From Pictodentalium vernedei (Eukaryota; Mollusca; Scaphopoda; Dentaliida; Dentaliidae), in contig CM062289.1 in assembly GCA_031216915.1 (NCBI GenBank), positions 443,433,587-443,497,586 of the forward strand: DNA of 64,000 nucleotides. Direction: 5' to 3'. Positions 42,471 to 54,492 of the stretch are shown here, one piece after another. The notes under the pieces are model-generated. The model saw only the letters and a program-made list of their open reading frames with translations, did not search any database and had not been told where the DNA came from. A program made the translations under genes and the position numbers. Within the stretch, counting starts at the first letter, position 1. Each line of letters begins with the position of its first letter.

Positions 42471-43231
42471 TGAAAACAGTTTCCATGCTCTAACTCGAGA
42501 ACAATTGGCTTAGGAATATTGACGGAGACTCAATGATGATCTCCATCACAAAAAGTAAAAACATGTAGTTCTTCATACTTGTACTCATTTTGAGAAGTTT
42601 TAGTTTCTATGCACCGACACCACTATCTTATCCTCAAAGGAAGAAAAATAGAGTGATACAAGTATATTATTTGAGTATATTATTCGCAGTCAAAACCTCG
42701 CTGTTTATCCCTTTCAAAACTGACATCTTGAATGGGATTGCTGCATGCAATACTTAATAATTGCATTGTTGATGTAGTTATACGTTTTTGGGTCCAAATA
42801 CTCAATACCCATTGGCCAGCTGGATGAAAACTCATGACCAAATGTAATTCATTTTCCAACGAATACATTTGGTCGAACTTTGACCCGCATTTATGGTAGA
42901 GCTCCGTTGATAGAATGTAATTCGGGCGGTGTTTGGGTGGGTTTTTAACTTTTAGCGCCTCTCGCAGTGATCAACTCCGCTGCTGTTTCTTTGGTGACAT
43001 TTCCCAACTGTGGCATAAAGCCCGTTAAAATTGTTTTGAACATTCCAAGTTTCGTTGGGAAAGACGGCAATTTGACAAATTTGGTTCAATGCCGAAAAAC
43101 AGCGCTCATCTCAGAGTTGTGCGCTTTGTCTTTTGTGTGAGGGTGGTTTTTCGCCTCGTTCGTTCGTACATGTTTTATTTCGTCTTTCTGCTTTGTTGTT
43201 TGTTAAAAAGTAGTTTAAACAGTTACGGAAT
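42471..43231. other. Unassigned spacer
   Basis: End of the degenerate tandem array to about 42540, then non-repetitive AT-rich sequence. Short frames only. Confidence 0.5.
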
Positions 43232-43356
43232 GTAATTATAAGGATTGAATGCAATTTTTATAACCTTTATTGGAGTATGAACGTGTGGGAATTGGTACAA
43301 ATCCCTTCGGGATTCATACATAATTTGTACCCATTCCCACACGTTCATACTCCAAT

Positions 43357-44276
43357 TTGGGCTGTCACGATTAATCGATTGTTGATCGGTCACGGCGAAA
43401 TCGATTAGTATTTTTCGTTGTCGAATAATCGGTAAATTATATCCCGTTTTAGACGTTTAATAATTAAAAGAAAATATGTTGGAAAAACTATTGTTTCTAA
43501 AGGTAATGAGTTAAGAACATCGATGTTAAACCCCAAGACGCTATTGGAAGCATTTATCTTTCAGGTACATTCATCAAAGCTTTGATTTTCTGAACTTTTG
43601 AACCGTCAGTGTAATAATCAAGACCGGTCGGCAGTTGCGAAGTTCGCAACTGCCGACCGGTCTTGATTATTACACTGACGGTTCAGAAGTTCAGAACATC
43701 AAAGCTTTGAAAGTAACTAAAAGAGGATCGTCTTCGTTGTTTACTTGAAGTAGGTCAACTGACTTCAACTTCATTTTTATCGACTTCAAAGAGAAGGAGA
43801 TGGGGGGGGGGGGGGGGTCATCTAGGGACGATCAATCGATTATCATCGATTATTTGCGACGATTAATCGATTCCTAAATTTAAAAATCGTGACAGCCCTA
43901 TTTATTTATTTATTGATGTTTAAGGTCACATATTTATGCACAATGGCTAATCATGACCGTGACAGTTTTACGGGTGGAGGAAGCCGGAGTACCCGGAGAG
44001 AACCACCGAGCAACGACGAGCAGCTGCCAGCTCCCCAACATCGTAACTCCGCACTGCAGCACAGGCAGGGTTAGATTGGTTGAAGACACGCGTACCATCG
44101 ACGTGCAGTACGCCTTAGTACACGGCGTCATCGTGCCCCCACGCGGGCAATGGAGATGAAGTGTCTTGCCCAAGGACACAACGCGGTTGCCGCAGGTGGG
44201 ATTCGAACCGAGGACCTCTCGGCTTGCAGCCTGCACCTCTACCTACTGAGCCACCGCGCTCCCCGTGACAGCCCTA
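43357..44276. mobile_element. hAT-C element copy 3, itself split by a SINE
   Basis: TTGGGCTGTCACGA to CGTGACAGCCCTA, perfect duplication ACTCCAAT (43349-43356, 44277-44284). The palindrome (about 43575-43710) is complete. A G tract at 43804-43817 is unique to this copy. The last 13 bases are duplicated around SINE-1 copy 10. Confidence 0.95.
43901..44263 (-). mobile_element. SINE-1 copy 10 (tRNA head)
   Basis: Complete minus-strand copy; target duplication CGTGACAGCCCTA (43888-43900, 44264-44276) made from the hAT-C terminus. Head GGGGAGCGCGGTGGCTCAGT, B box GGTTCGAATCCC. One of the best preserved copies. Confidence 0.97.
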
Positions 44277-44330
44277 ACTCCAATAAAGATTATAAAAATT
44301 GCATTCAATTTTTAATTATTTTGATTTAGT

Positions 44331-45079
44331 GAGTTCATTTTCTATTTGCTGGGAAGTTCGACAATAATTCAAGCCAACACCTCAGTGGAGGGGACAGGAC
44401 TAAATTAGTACTGACCACCTTCATCCCTAACAGTTGTCCATGTTGGCTGACCAACCATCGAATTTACTGTTACGCACAAACGCATGCTCACCACAAATAA
44501 GGGACCAGTACTTGAAACGTCAATCATGCGAATCACGTGAAAGCATCCCTGCCCGAATATTCCAATGTTTCTCAATATTTGTTTTGTTTCCCAGTATTGC
44601 AAGACGAAAGGTAAAATTAAAAGTGTCATAATTGCAAACGAATTCTTTGAGTGAAATATTTGCAGGAGACTGTTTTCATCGGTTTGATGTGATATAAAAT
44701 GAAGCTTCGGATATTTCAAAAAACAACTACAACGCTGATGGACAAATAAATGGGGAAAACGAGAAGCAGAGAGGAATCATTAAAATAGGATCAAGACCCA
44801 TGTTATTAATTGTTATAAAGTCCGTTATTTAAAATTGAATGACAAAACACCACTGGTCTCTTGGGTTGTTCTTGGAATCCGATAAAATCTTGAATAATTT
44901 GATAGTAGTACCAAGATGACCTTCATCATAAATTGTTTACTTGTCTTAAGATGATGATTCTTCAACTGATTGGGACTCTATTGACACCATCACGGCCGCA
45001 AGTTTTCTCAATTTCAAATCATCTAAGAAACATGCTCAAATAAATGACAAACGAGCAGGTGAAAGCACGAGACTTAAAA
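44331..45079. other. Unassigned spacer
   Basis: AT-rich; frames at 44405-44719 and 44434-44631 overlap on opposite strands and show no recognisable domain. Confidence 0.5.
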
Positions 45080-45089
45080 TTCTAACCAT

Positions 45090-45284
45090 TGTATTTTCTA
45101 GAATTGTATTTTCTAGTTATGACTTTAAACGGGTTGAATGAACCAATAATCATTTTCGAAGATATGACAATTTGCCAGTTGGCAAATTGTCATATCTTTT
45201 AAAATTCAAATGATTCATTTTAGTCAGTTATAATTATAAGTAGAAAATACAATTCTAGAAAATACAATTGTAACAGTTTTAAAG
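45090..45284. mobile_element. N palindromic MITE copy 1
   Basis: CATTGTATTTTCTAGAATTG at the left and CAATTCTAGAAAATACAATT at the right, with an inner palindrome AAGATATGACAATTTGCC / GGCAAATTGTCATATCTT (45158-45200). Collinear with 51811-52033. Confidence 0.88.
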
Positions 45285-45737
45285 TATTGACCCCAGATCT
45301 TGACTGCTGTGCTGCCTCGATCTCATCATTATTAGCTACCTTTGCGTTTTCACTGCTGCTGGCTTTCACCAACCCTCATTCTGCCCGCATATGTCTCTGT
45401 TCCTTCGTGAAGTCGGTTTAACCTCACTGGATACCCAAGACCGTTCGAGCGACGTGGGCGAAGATAGAGGGGACAAGATGGGGCATGGATTTACCTCTCC
45501 TGAATTTTGAAAATTATAATTATTTTGGAATACGTAATATATATATACTACATGTCGCACTAACGAGGCTATTGATCACTTCACTTGGGGACTGACGCAT
45601 CAGGAATTTTTGCTTGTATCAAATCCAATGAGACAAGTAATTTCACATTTAATCGAATCACATTTTCAATCGATAACCAAGTTGATTTGGTAGCGGGAAT
45701 TATCTCCCTTATATACTGGGCGATATTTACAACATTT

Positions 45738-45880
45738 ATTGGGGTTTAAAGACACACATTTCTGCATAATGGCTAATCGTGACCGCAGCATATAGAGATA
45801 GAGTTATGTTTAGTCAATCGCTTATAACCATGTTGCCCATTTTATAGGACGTCCACCCCAAGAATTTCAGCTGTGTTGAA
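45738..45880 (-). mobile_element. SINE-Q copy 1, partial
   Basis: Minus-strand tail (TTTATTGGGGTTTAAAGACA on the plus strand) followed by part of the Q body (AACCATGTTGCCCATTTTAT). The 5' half is missing. Confidence 0.75.
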
Positions 45881-46379
45881 ATTGCCCATTACGGAAAAAT
45901 CGTACAGACACGTGTAACCAACACGAGACATCAGAAGTCAATGTGACGTCGTAACGCTGTAAAACTCAGCGAGCTGGTTTAGGAAGTAGAGATGAATTCT
46001 CAGTTTTTGAATTAATTGTTTTCATTAGCCGTTTACGTAACACGACTACCAGACGATATTTTCAAAAATATTTCCGGAATAACAAAAAGTGTTCATTTCT
46101 GGGTTTTAAATCGTAGCAAAAGACTTCAATATTTCCAAGCGATCTCGACCCCGATGCATTCGACCAATGGTTGACGTGATATATTTAGACGGGTTCCTTC
46201 TCTGTTTACGTTGGAATCCTTTGATTTTTGTAATCTAGAAAGGATACTCAAACAACTAGAAGGTTTTAACATTGTAAAGCGAATTTCCATAACTCTTTAA
46301 ACGACGCACGGTCAATGCTTAGAGGGAGGGCAACGCTGCTTTGAAGGCCAACACCGAGGTGTTTTGTGATGGCTTTTGG

Positions 46380-47100
46380 CTTGCCAGAAGCTGAATTTGT
46401 TTTATTGAATCCTTTTTGGCGTTATTTGCGTTGAAACTAAGAGTTTGCGTCAGTCGGAAAGAAACGTGGCAACGATCCAGAAATGTAACTGCTGTGGCGG
46501 CGCGCGGGGTTTGGTCTCTGTGAGTCATATCGTTATGTCTATTGGCAGCGTGACGCACCTGCAAGGGTTATCCTCCTTTAACATTATTTGCGTGGTAATT
46601 ACAACGTTTTGCGCAACTAAAGTTGGGGCACTGCTCGAGAACTGTCATTTTTTCGACGACGCGCGATGTTTTGTCTCTGTAAGTGCTATCTTTATGGCTG
46701 TGGACGTGATTCCAGCTGAAACTGGTATTTTCTCTGTGTTGACGTTATTTGCGACGGAACTCCAAAATTTTTGCATCAACGAAAATAAACTTGTCAATGC
46801 ATCACAACTTTCCCTGCTGCGTCGACATCCGAAGTTTGGTCTCCGTAAATCCTTTTGCTATATGTGTACGCGTGACACAGCAAAAGGGGTATTTTTCGAT
46901 TTTTGCGTTGTTTGCGTTGTAACATAGGTCTCGGTCAATCACACAGAAACCTGACAATGGTGGAGAAACATCCCTGGCACGCCAACTCGGGTAGTTAGTT
47001 TGTCTGTGTAAGTGGCATGGTAATGGCTGTACGTGTGACACACGTGTTTTGGACACAAAAAACGCCATTTGACGTAATAACATCGAAATGACGTTAAATG
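46380..47100. repeat. Degenerate ~155-170-bp tandem array
   Basis: GCGTTATTTGCGTTG, GTTTGGTCTCTGTRAGT, TATCKTTATGGCTGT and GTGACRCAC recur about 4-5 times. The array continues with TTTCATGAAAATCGGAAAAA and GACGTTGATG blocks that reappear, diverged, near 47590-47670 and 51490-51535. The 160-codon cysteine-rich frame 46445-46927 is this array read through. Confidence 0.7.
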
Positions 47101-49547
47101 AAAAAAAATGAAAAACAGCTATTTTTTTTTTATTTTTCAAACTCTACAACATACTAAAATTTCATGAAAATCGGAAAAACTTTAATTTTTGCGACGTTGA
47201 TGTCCGACCGCCTCAGCAACGGCAGCCCTGGCGATCTTTTTGTAGGCTAAAAGACTATTGTATTTTTAAATATAGTTTGTATTGCAGACTATATTTCCAC
47301 ACGTTTGAGAAAGAGAGTTCAATAAATAACGTGGTCGATATTAAACGTCCATGAAAAAAGATCAATTTGACATTATTTTAGGTAAAGGTTGAAATTTAAA
47401 ATTGTAATGACGACATTTAATGGAAACGTCATCAACGTTATAATGTATGAAATTCCATGGCTGTGCGTATTATTAATAGAGAGCGATCCATTTAGAAAGT
47501 CAGCATCTTAATGAAAAACGTCCGCAAGTACCCCAGAGTTTGAAGTGACGTTAAATCCTAAAAATGGCGATAAAACTAAAAGCTAATATCAGCAATCCCT
47601 TAATTTTTGTAGCTCTAAAACATATTAAAATTTAATGAAAATCAGCCATTTAATTTTCGTGACGTCGAGGTCAATAACGTCACGTGAAAAATCGACCATA
47701 ACAATTGGGAATTTCCCAGGTCACTACCACGTTTTTATGTACGATTTTCGTTGGAGAATATATTTCCCAAATTTCCAGAATTAAGTTTAATATGCAAGTT
47801 GAAATAGCAAATTTAAGAAAAACGCCGACATTGGGGTTTGTTTAGAATAAATGCATAGAATGAAGCATCTAAAGCAGCCATGGAAACTACTAACACATGG
47901 CTATAAGTGTTTCTAAATTTCATCAAACTCGAAAGAGAGAAAGTATCCCAAATCACTGAATGACTTAAGTGGAGGTCTACTTAAGATTACAATGCGAATC
48001 GTCAAATACCAGTCAACGAAGCACAGAGAACGATGATTTTTGTCACTTCAAAGAGGTGTCTAAATGATGTGCACAAATGTTCTGCAGTTATGGCTGCAGG
48101 CGAGTCGTAAATCGTACCTGTCAAAAAAAAAACGAAATTGATAAAAACACGTCCAAAATAGCTGTAAACTGAACAAGGAGGACGCAAACGCCCTATAGCT
48201 CACCAACATTTTTCTTTGATAGTAACTTTGGCAAACACAAGAACTGTATCAAACAGGCTCATAACACGCGACAAAGATGACCTAAACACAACCTCTTAAA
48301 AGTAAAACACAGAAACTGACATAAACACTTAGTTAAACATGAAATTCTGAGCTAAACAGAAAACTAAACGTAAGTAAAAAATAAATAAAAAAAGTTAATA
48401 GAACAGTTTAAAACACATAGGGTGAGGGTTAAATAGTGGTAGAATGATAATAAGCACCATATAGAAGCAATATAAAGGCCATGGGATGAAAAGGGTGTCG
48501 GCAGCTGCCCTGAATAGAAACGTTAACACACTGAAAATGTCTAAGTGTGAGCTAAACAGAAAAGTCAACGTTCAAAAGTTGAAGAGAAATTTGAATTGAA
48601 ATTCAGTGGCAAGGGTGAAACCATGGTACAATGATAATGAAGAACATATATGAGGAATATAAGCACCATGGGAAGAGAACGAACACAGCAGGTGACCTAA
48701 ACCCTAAGTTAAACATGAAATTCTGACCTAAACAGAAAAGTAAACGTAACTACAAAATGTTAAGAAAAAGGTTTAAAATTCACAGGGTGAGAATGAAATA
48801 ATGGTCGAATGATAATAAGCACCATATGGAAGCAATATAAAGGCCATGGGATGAAAAGGGTGTCGGTAGCTCACCTAAACAAAAACTTTAACACACTGAA
48901 AATGTCCAAGTGTGAGGTAAACAGGAAACTTAACATTAAAAATGGGATGAAAAATTTGAAGAAATTCACTGGACAAGTGTTAAATGATGATAGAATTATA
49001 ATGAGGAACATGTATGATGGAATATAAGCACCATGGGAAGAGAAGGAAAACAGCAGCTGACCTAACCACAAACTTAAACATGAAAATCTGAGGTAAACAG
49101 AAAAGTAAACGTTCCTAAAAATGGTAAGAAAAAGGTTTAAAGCACACTGGACGAGGGTTAAATAATGGTAGAATGAAAATAAGCACAATATAGAAACAAT
49201 ATAAAAACCATGGGATGAAAAGGGTGTCGACAGCTGACCAAAACAGAAACTGTAACCTACTGAAAATGTGGAATTGTGAGGTAAAAAGAAGAGTTAACGT
49301 TCGAGATTTGATGAAAATTTTTAAAAAATTCACTGGAGAAGGGTTAAATCAAGGAACAATGATACTGAGGAATACGTATGATGAATATAAGTGCCATGGG
49401 AAGAGAAAGAGCACAGCAGCTGACCTGAACACTAAGTTAAACATGAAATTCTGAGCTAAACAGAAAAGTAAACGTAACTAAATAATGTTAAGAGAAACGT
49501 TTAAAACACACTGGGTGAGGGTTAAATAGTCGTAGAATGATAATACG

Positions 49548-50085
49548 TAGGGATGTCATGATTTTTTAATTTGGGAATCGATTAATCGTCGCAAATAATC
49601 GAAGTAATCGATTAATCGTACTTAGATGACCGTCCCTCTCCCTTTCTTTGAAGTCGTTAAAAATGAAGTTGAAGTCAGTTGACCTACCTCAAGTAAACAA
49701 CGAAGACGATCCTCTTTTAGATACATTCAAATCTTTGATGTTCTGAACTTTTGAACCGTCAGTGTAATAATCAAGACCGGTCGGCAGTTGCGAACTTCGC
49801 AACTGCCGACCGGTCTTGATTATCACACTGAAGGTTCAAAAGTTCAGAAGATCAAAGCTTTGAACGTACCTAAAAGACAAATGCTTCTAATGGCTTCATA
49901 AGGTTTAACGTCGACGTTCGTGCCCTTTTACCTTCAGAAACATTAGTCTTTTATCCAATTCTTTTTTTAATTATTAAACGTCTAAAACGGGGTAAAATTT
50001 ACCGATTCTTCGACAACCAAAAATACTAATCGATTTCGGCGTGAACGATCGACAATCGATTATTCGATTAGTCGTGACAGCCCTA
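49548..50085. mobile_element. hAT-C element copy 4
   Basis: TAGGGATGTCATGATT to CGTGACAGCCCTA. Flanks ATAATACG and ATAATAAG (7 of 8) within the core repeat. Palindrome near-complete, with scattered mismatches. Confidence 0.93.
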
Positions 50086-50379
50086 ATAATAAGCACCATA
50101 TGGAAGCATTATAAAGGTCATGAGATGAAAAGGATGCCAGCAGTCTATGTAAACAAAAATGTTAACCCACTGAAAATGACGAAGTGTGAACAAAACAGAA
50201 AACTAAACGTTCCAAATTGGAAGAAAAATTTTAAGAAATTCACTGTTTAAGGGTTAAACCATGGTAGAATGATAATGAAGAAGACGTATGATGAATATAA
50301 GCATCATGGAGAGAGACGGAACACAACAGGTGAGCTAAACTCTCAGTTAAACATGAAATGCTGAGCTAAACAGAAAAGT

Positions 50380-50607
50380 TTGTTATGTTTGTTAGTTGGT
50401 GGTTAACGTCACATATTTATGCACCATGGCTAATCGTGACACAACATGGAGATGAAGGCAAGTTTAGTCAATCGTTGATCAACATGTTGCCCATTTTAGA
50501 GGACTTTCACCCTAAGCATTGGTGACTGGGTCCTATTTTACTAGTAAAGCGGAACTGGTTTACCACAGTAAACAAGTGCTGCTTACTTCCTGGGGTTCCC
50601 ACGGGGA
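50380..50607 (-). mobile_element. SINE-Q copy 2
   Basis: Perfect duplication AAACAGAAAAGT (50368-50379, 50608-50619). Body on the minus strand starts CCCCGTGGGAACCCCAGGAA; tail TGACGTTAACCACCAACTAA, a diverged form of the shared tail. Confidence 0.92.
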
Positions 50608-51182
50608 AAACAGAAAAGTAAACACAACTGGAAAATATTATGAAAAAGGTTTAAAACACACTGGGTGAGGATGAAATAATGGTAGAATGATAATAAGCAC
50701 CACAAAGAAGCAATATAAAGGCCATGGGATGAAACTGGTGTCGGCAATTGACCTGAATAGAAACGTTAACACACTGAAAGTGTGTAAGTGTTTAAGTGTG
50801 AGCGTTAAAAATGTGATGAACAATTTTAAGAACTTCAGTGGACTAGAGTTAAATGATGCTAGAATGATAATGAGGAACATGTATGAGGAATATAAGCACC
50901 ATGAGAAGAGAAGGAAAACAGCAGCTGACCTGAACACAAAAGTTAAACCTAAAATCTGATCTAAACAGAAAAGTAAACGTAGCTAAAAATGGTAAGAAAA
51001 AGGTTTAGAATGCACTGGGCTAGGGTTAAATAAGGCCATGATATGGAAGTAGGGCGAATAAGTGACCTAAACAGAAACTTTAACATTATTGGACACGTAC
51101 GCTGACGCCGACTCGACGCTGACGCCGACCGATCGAGCTATGCCATAAGCTCACACAACTAAAGTTGGTGAGCTAAAAATCA

Positions 51183-51807
51183 TTTGATTGAAACGTTATC
51201 CGGTTAAAGATAATTTTGATCCATTTTCCAGTATTTCTTTTTACCTTTCTTTCACTGTTACTTCGGAAGTTTGGAGAGAAGCAAGATTAAATCATGCCAT
51301 TAATCTCCTTGAGTTATCGTTATGTGGTATTTGGTGTCTCTATGTTTTATCGTTATGGCCAAAGGCGTGCCACGAACACGTACCTGATAGAAAGGCGGAA
51401 ATGGCGTAAAATACATAATAACGTACAATTAAAAATACAAAATATGGGTCAGTTATTTTTTTTTATTTATTTATTTTTTTTTGGCTCTACGAGATACTAA
51501 ATTTCGGGCGAACTTTTGATTTCCCAGACGTTGAGGGGAAAAAGTTAAAAGATTCTCTATGATTTGAACTTTTTTCGCAGTCTGAGAAAGTGTGGCATCT
51601 TTGGGTATGGTATCTGTGGGAGATTATATTTCCGAAGTTTCAGAAGTAAAGACCGACGCCCCGTTCTCATGACCAGATTTACACAAGTGTGTATGAATAC
51701 ATATGTATGCAAATATACCCAGGTATGAAACTATAGTCATGAGAAGGGTTCTCCGTACATATGTAAATTTGCACAGGGTGAAAAATTTGCATCAAGTAAG
51801 ACCGGGA
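51183..51807. other. Spacer with diverged copies of the 46.4-47.7 kb repeats
   Basis: GTTATCGTTATGTGGTATTT, TGGTGTCTCTATG and CTACGAGATACTAAATTTC recall the blocks at 46380-47670. Otherwise AT-rich. A TATGTA-rich stretch lies near 51690-51780. Confidence 0.5.
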
Positions 51808-51810
51808 GCC

Positions 51811-52033
51811 AATACTATAAAACTTTTACAATTGTATTTTTCAGAATTGTATTTTCTAGTTTATGGAAACAACTTTTTAAAATGAACCATTGGCATTTTC
51901 AAGGATGTGGCAATTTGCCAGTTGGCAAATTGCCATATCTTTTGAAATTCTAATGATTCATTTCCCTCATCTATATTCACTTGTAGAAAATACAATTCTG
52001 GAAAATACAATTGTAAAAGTTTTATAGTATTTG
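51811..52033. mobile_element. N palindromic MITE copy 2
   Basis: ATACTATAAAACTTTTACAA and complement TTGTAAAAGTTTTATAGTAT as ends; inner palindrome GGCAATTTGCCAGTTGGCAA. Same layout as copy 1 with longer preserved ends. The target duplication would be TA or absent. Confidence 0.9.
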
Positions 52034-52389
52034 TCCCAGGTGCAAAAGTATATTTACACATATGTAGAAATACACACGTACGCATTTTTACTGCTGCTCG
52101 TCAAGAGAACGCATTATCGATTTGGCATATTTATGTAAATCTGACACCTAGATTGGAAAATTGGCTGAACCAGGTTAATATACTGCATCATGTTTATTTT
52201 AACTCCCGCCAATCTCAAGACCGCTCCCTTGTCCACATTCTCCTCTCTTGACATAATCCGACAACCAATGCCAAGCTTACAATGTGGGGAACGAAGTCAG
52301 CCTTTTATCGCCAGTGCTATGTAAAAAGTGATGATTCTGAACGAAAACTACCGATATATACCAATCGAAGTAAAAAAATAAACACCTTG

Positions 52390-52634
52390 CCCTTTACCTA
52401 ACATGAAAAGCAGACGACACTTGCAAAAATAATTCTTGAATAACTAATTTTTTTTTCATTTTTCGTCTCAAAAACATAGGTTATGACCCCTCGTTGGAAC
52501 GAGCTCGACGAGCTGGTTCCAACGAGGGGTCATAACCTATGTTTTTGAGACAAAAAATGAAAATATTTTGAAAATTAATTGGCGATTTTTGAGAATAGCG
52601 CTGGCCGGTTTTGGCCGTTACGTTAGGTAAAGGG
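52390..52634. mobile_element. PB-family MITE copy 7
   Basis: CCCTTTACCTAAC to GTTAGGTAAAGGG; right TTAA intact (52635-52638), left mutated. Palindrome about 52471-52552 perfect except one base, centre AACGAGCTCGACGAGCTGGT. Confidence 0.95.
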
Positions 52635-52808
52635 TTAACTACATGTGGACGCTTAGCAAATTGTGCTTTACACACTGTAAGCACATAAGAACGGGGCTCT
52701 AGTCTGTATATGACAGGTCATAAAAGTTTAAAACACGTTTGTACGACATGACGTTATCAACAATAAAATTATAACCTGTTGCCAAAATATTCATGCAGCA
52801 GATAACAT

Positions 52809-53292
52809 CAGGGACGTGGCGACAGGGAGGTGGGGAGTGTCACCACCCCCCCCCCCCAATCCTGGCCAAAATTTCCTATAGTTGGAAATTCGGAAAGCAA
52901 GTCATGAGTAGTTGGAAGTTCCGTCTATCTGGATTTTAGAGCTTCTTTGGTGATGCTGATGTCTCCTTTACTTCCCAAAATTCCAACTCGGTTTCAACCG
53001 ACAAAAAATTCCAACTGTTACGATAAACAACAACAGTGTACGCAATATCAAGCTTCATAAGCATTCATGATGTCATTCGGTATGAGATTTCTCTAGTACA
53101 TTTTCTTATCGTAATAAAAAAAAATCCTCGAAATGCACTTCAAGAAAAACGCATCATGTAAAATCATTATCCTGAATTAATTCCACCATTCACAGTTACA
53201 AACTGATGAAACATCAAAAATTGATCATTCCTGCATAAGATCTGATTTAATGTTAGGACAGTGTGAATTGATCAAAGTTCTCAGCTTGAGCA
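52809..53292. mobile_element. K-family hAT-like element copy 3, truncated
   Basis: Starts CAGGGACGTGGC, C tract 52844-52857, then collinear with the reverse complement of copies 1 and 2 (GTCATGAGTAGTTGGAA, CTTCTTTGGTGATGCTGATG). Ends abruptly at 53292, where a half D palindrome begins (53297-53334). Confidence 0.85.
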
Positions 53293-53296
53293 TTTC

Positions 53297-53334
53297 GTCC
53301 CCTGAGTTCCAATGTGTTCTATCTGCCTACAGAC
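53297..53334. repeat. Half D palindrome at K breakpoint
   Basis: CGTCCCCTGAGTTCCAATGT then GTTCTATCTGCCTAC, one arm only; the second arm is missing. Confidence 0.7.
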
Positions 53335-54490
53335 CAGAAAAGCTAAATATATTAACAATAAGCAAAGCTGTTCCAGTGATAGGTTCTTCTACGCTACTGG
53401 AGTACACTCCAGGACAAAGGAGCATAGTCAGGTAGACGAAAAACTATTGTGTATATAGATAAAAGCAGAGAATCCTGAAAGAATTCGAAACAGTACAACT
53501 TGTCGGGTTGTTTGTGGTAATTCTACGAATTAAATGAGGGTTTCGGGAAAATTCAAGCCAGAAAAATACTCCTATTCAACCGAACTTACACCATGTATCA
53601 TAGCACTATGTGTTAGGCCGATTAAATGGGGAATCCATAGTAAATAAAGTCGTTTTTGGTGATTTGGAGGGGTTGTCGGGTTGTTTGTGGTAATTCGTGT
53701 TACTCCGATTCAATCGAACATACCCTCCTAACATACCCATGTCTTGTTGTAAGCCTATGGGTAACATAGCGACCACGTGCTGCCATAGAAACCAAGATGG
53801 TGGCCTCCAGTATACAAAATGGACGACGCAAACACGTATGACCCTAACAACACGCGCTGCGCATGCGCACTCAAATCACGTATCACTATGGGGATGACGT
53901 CACAAGATGGCCGCTCAAGCGGGTTACCATGCCAACACAACGCCGCTAGGTCACGTGACATGACGTCACTTCCAGGGTCCTGCCAAGGGGGGCGTTCCAT
54001 CCCTCTCCTACTACTTGCGCACAACACATGCAGCACATACGGGTATTGTGGGACACCCTTTCGAGGATACACTTTTCGTGGATATCTATCAGAAGAAAGT
54101 TGTTGCTCCAAGTACGGTGCCTGGCTTTTAGACCATACCATGGCCATCACGGGTCGTAGACCTCCACAGTTGACTACCCCATTGTCACTATCATCTGTTC
54201 TGTGATCAACTTCCACTGTAGTCGACCAATATTATAATCTTACATCATCCATTTAGCCTTATTGATAGAATGTGTGATTATCACGCCAACATTAGTCAGC
54301 GCGCAAACTTTATAAAGAGTGGGAAAACAAACGACCCATAACGGCGTTGAACTTCTTACAAAGCAGATGGGCTCGGACGAAAAATGCCTGTAAGTCTGTA
54401 GACAGCGAATACCCAACAACCCCAAGTTTATTTATAGTGAATTTACAAACCTCGTCCAGTAATAGCACAACTGGGAACGAGTTAGAGATT
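53335..54490. other. Unassigned, relatively GC-rich spacer
   Basis: A 28-bp direct repeat GTCGGGTTGTTTGTGGTAAT lies at about 53501 and 53673. Opposite frames of 153 and 128 codons (53755-54216, 53819-54205) overlap completely and have no domain I recognise; the absence of homology and of any intron or splice context argues against a gene. Nothing else identified. Confidence 0.5.
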
Positions 54491-54492
54491 TT

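Larger units (their letters stand above)
43232..44330. mobile_element. F palindromic element enclosing hAT-C and SINE
   Basis: The outer arms ATTGAATGCAATTTTTATAA (43246) and complement TTATAAAAATTGCATTCAAT (44291-44310) continue inward as CTTTATTGGAGT / ACTCCAATAAAG. Inside is a second hairpin, GGAGTATGAACGTGTGGGAA and complement (43274-43356), around CCCTTCGGG. The right arm is split at ACTCCAAT by hAT-C copy 3. Confidence 0.85.
48196..51180. mobile_element. Pearl/HINE-like element copy 2 with 365-bp dimeric core repeats
   Basis: TAGCTCACCAAC at the left and its complement GTTGGTGAGCTA at the right (51164-51175). The right end has CCGACTCGACGCTGACGCCG and GAGCTATGCCATAAGCTCAC, matching copy 1. 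The core is a tandem array of period 364-365 bp (GATGAAAAGGGTGTCGGCAG at 48486, 48851, 49215), each unit made of two ~182-bp halves (AAGCACCATATAGAAGCAAT versus GAGGAACATATATGAGGAAT). hAT-C copy 4 and SINE-Q copy 2 interrupt it. Short frames in the array are not coding. Confidence 0.7.

Noticed and set aside
46445-46927. 160-codon cysteine-containing frame
   Set aside because: Reads straight through a degenerate tandem array; the cysteines come from TGCGTT repeats.
53755-54216. Overlapping 153- and 128-codon frames as a host gene
   Set aside because: Fully antisense to each other, no recognised domain, and higher GC alone explains the length. A transcript or homologue would be needed.
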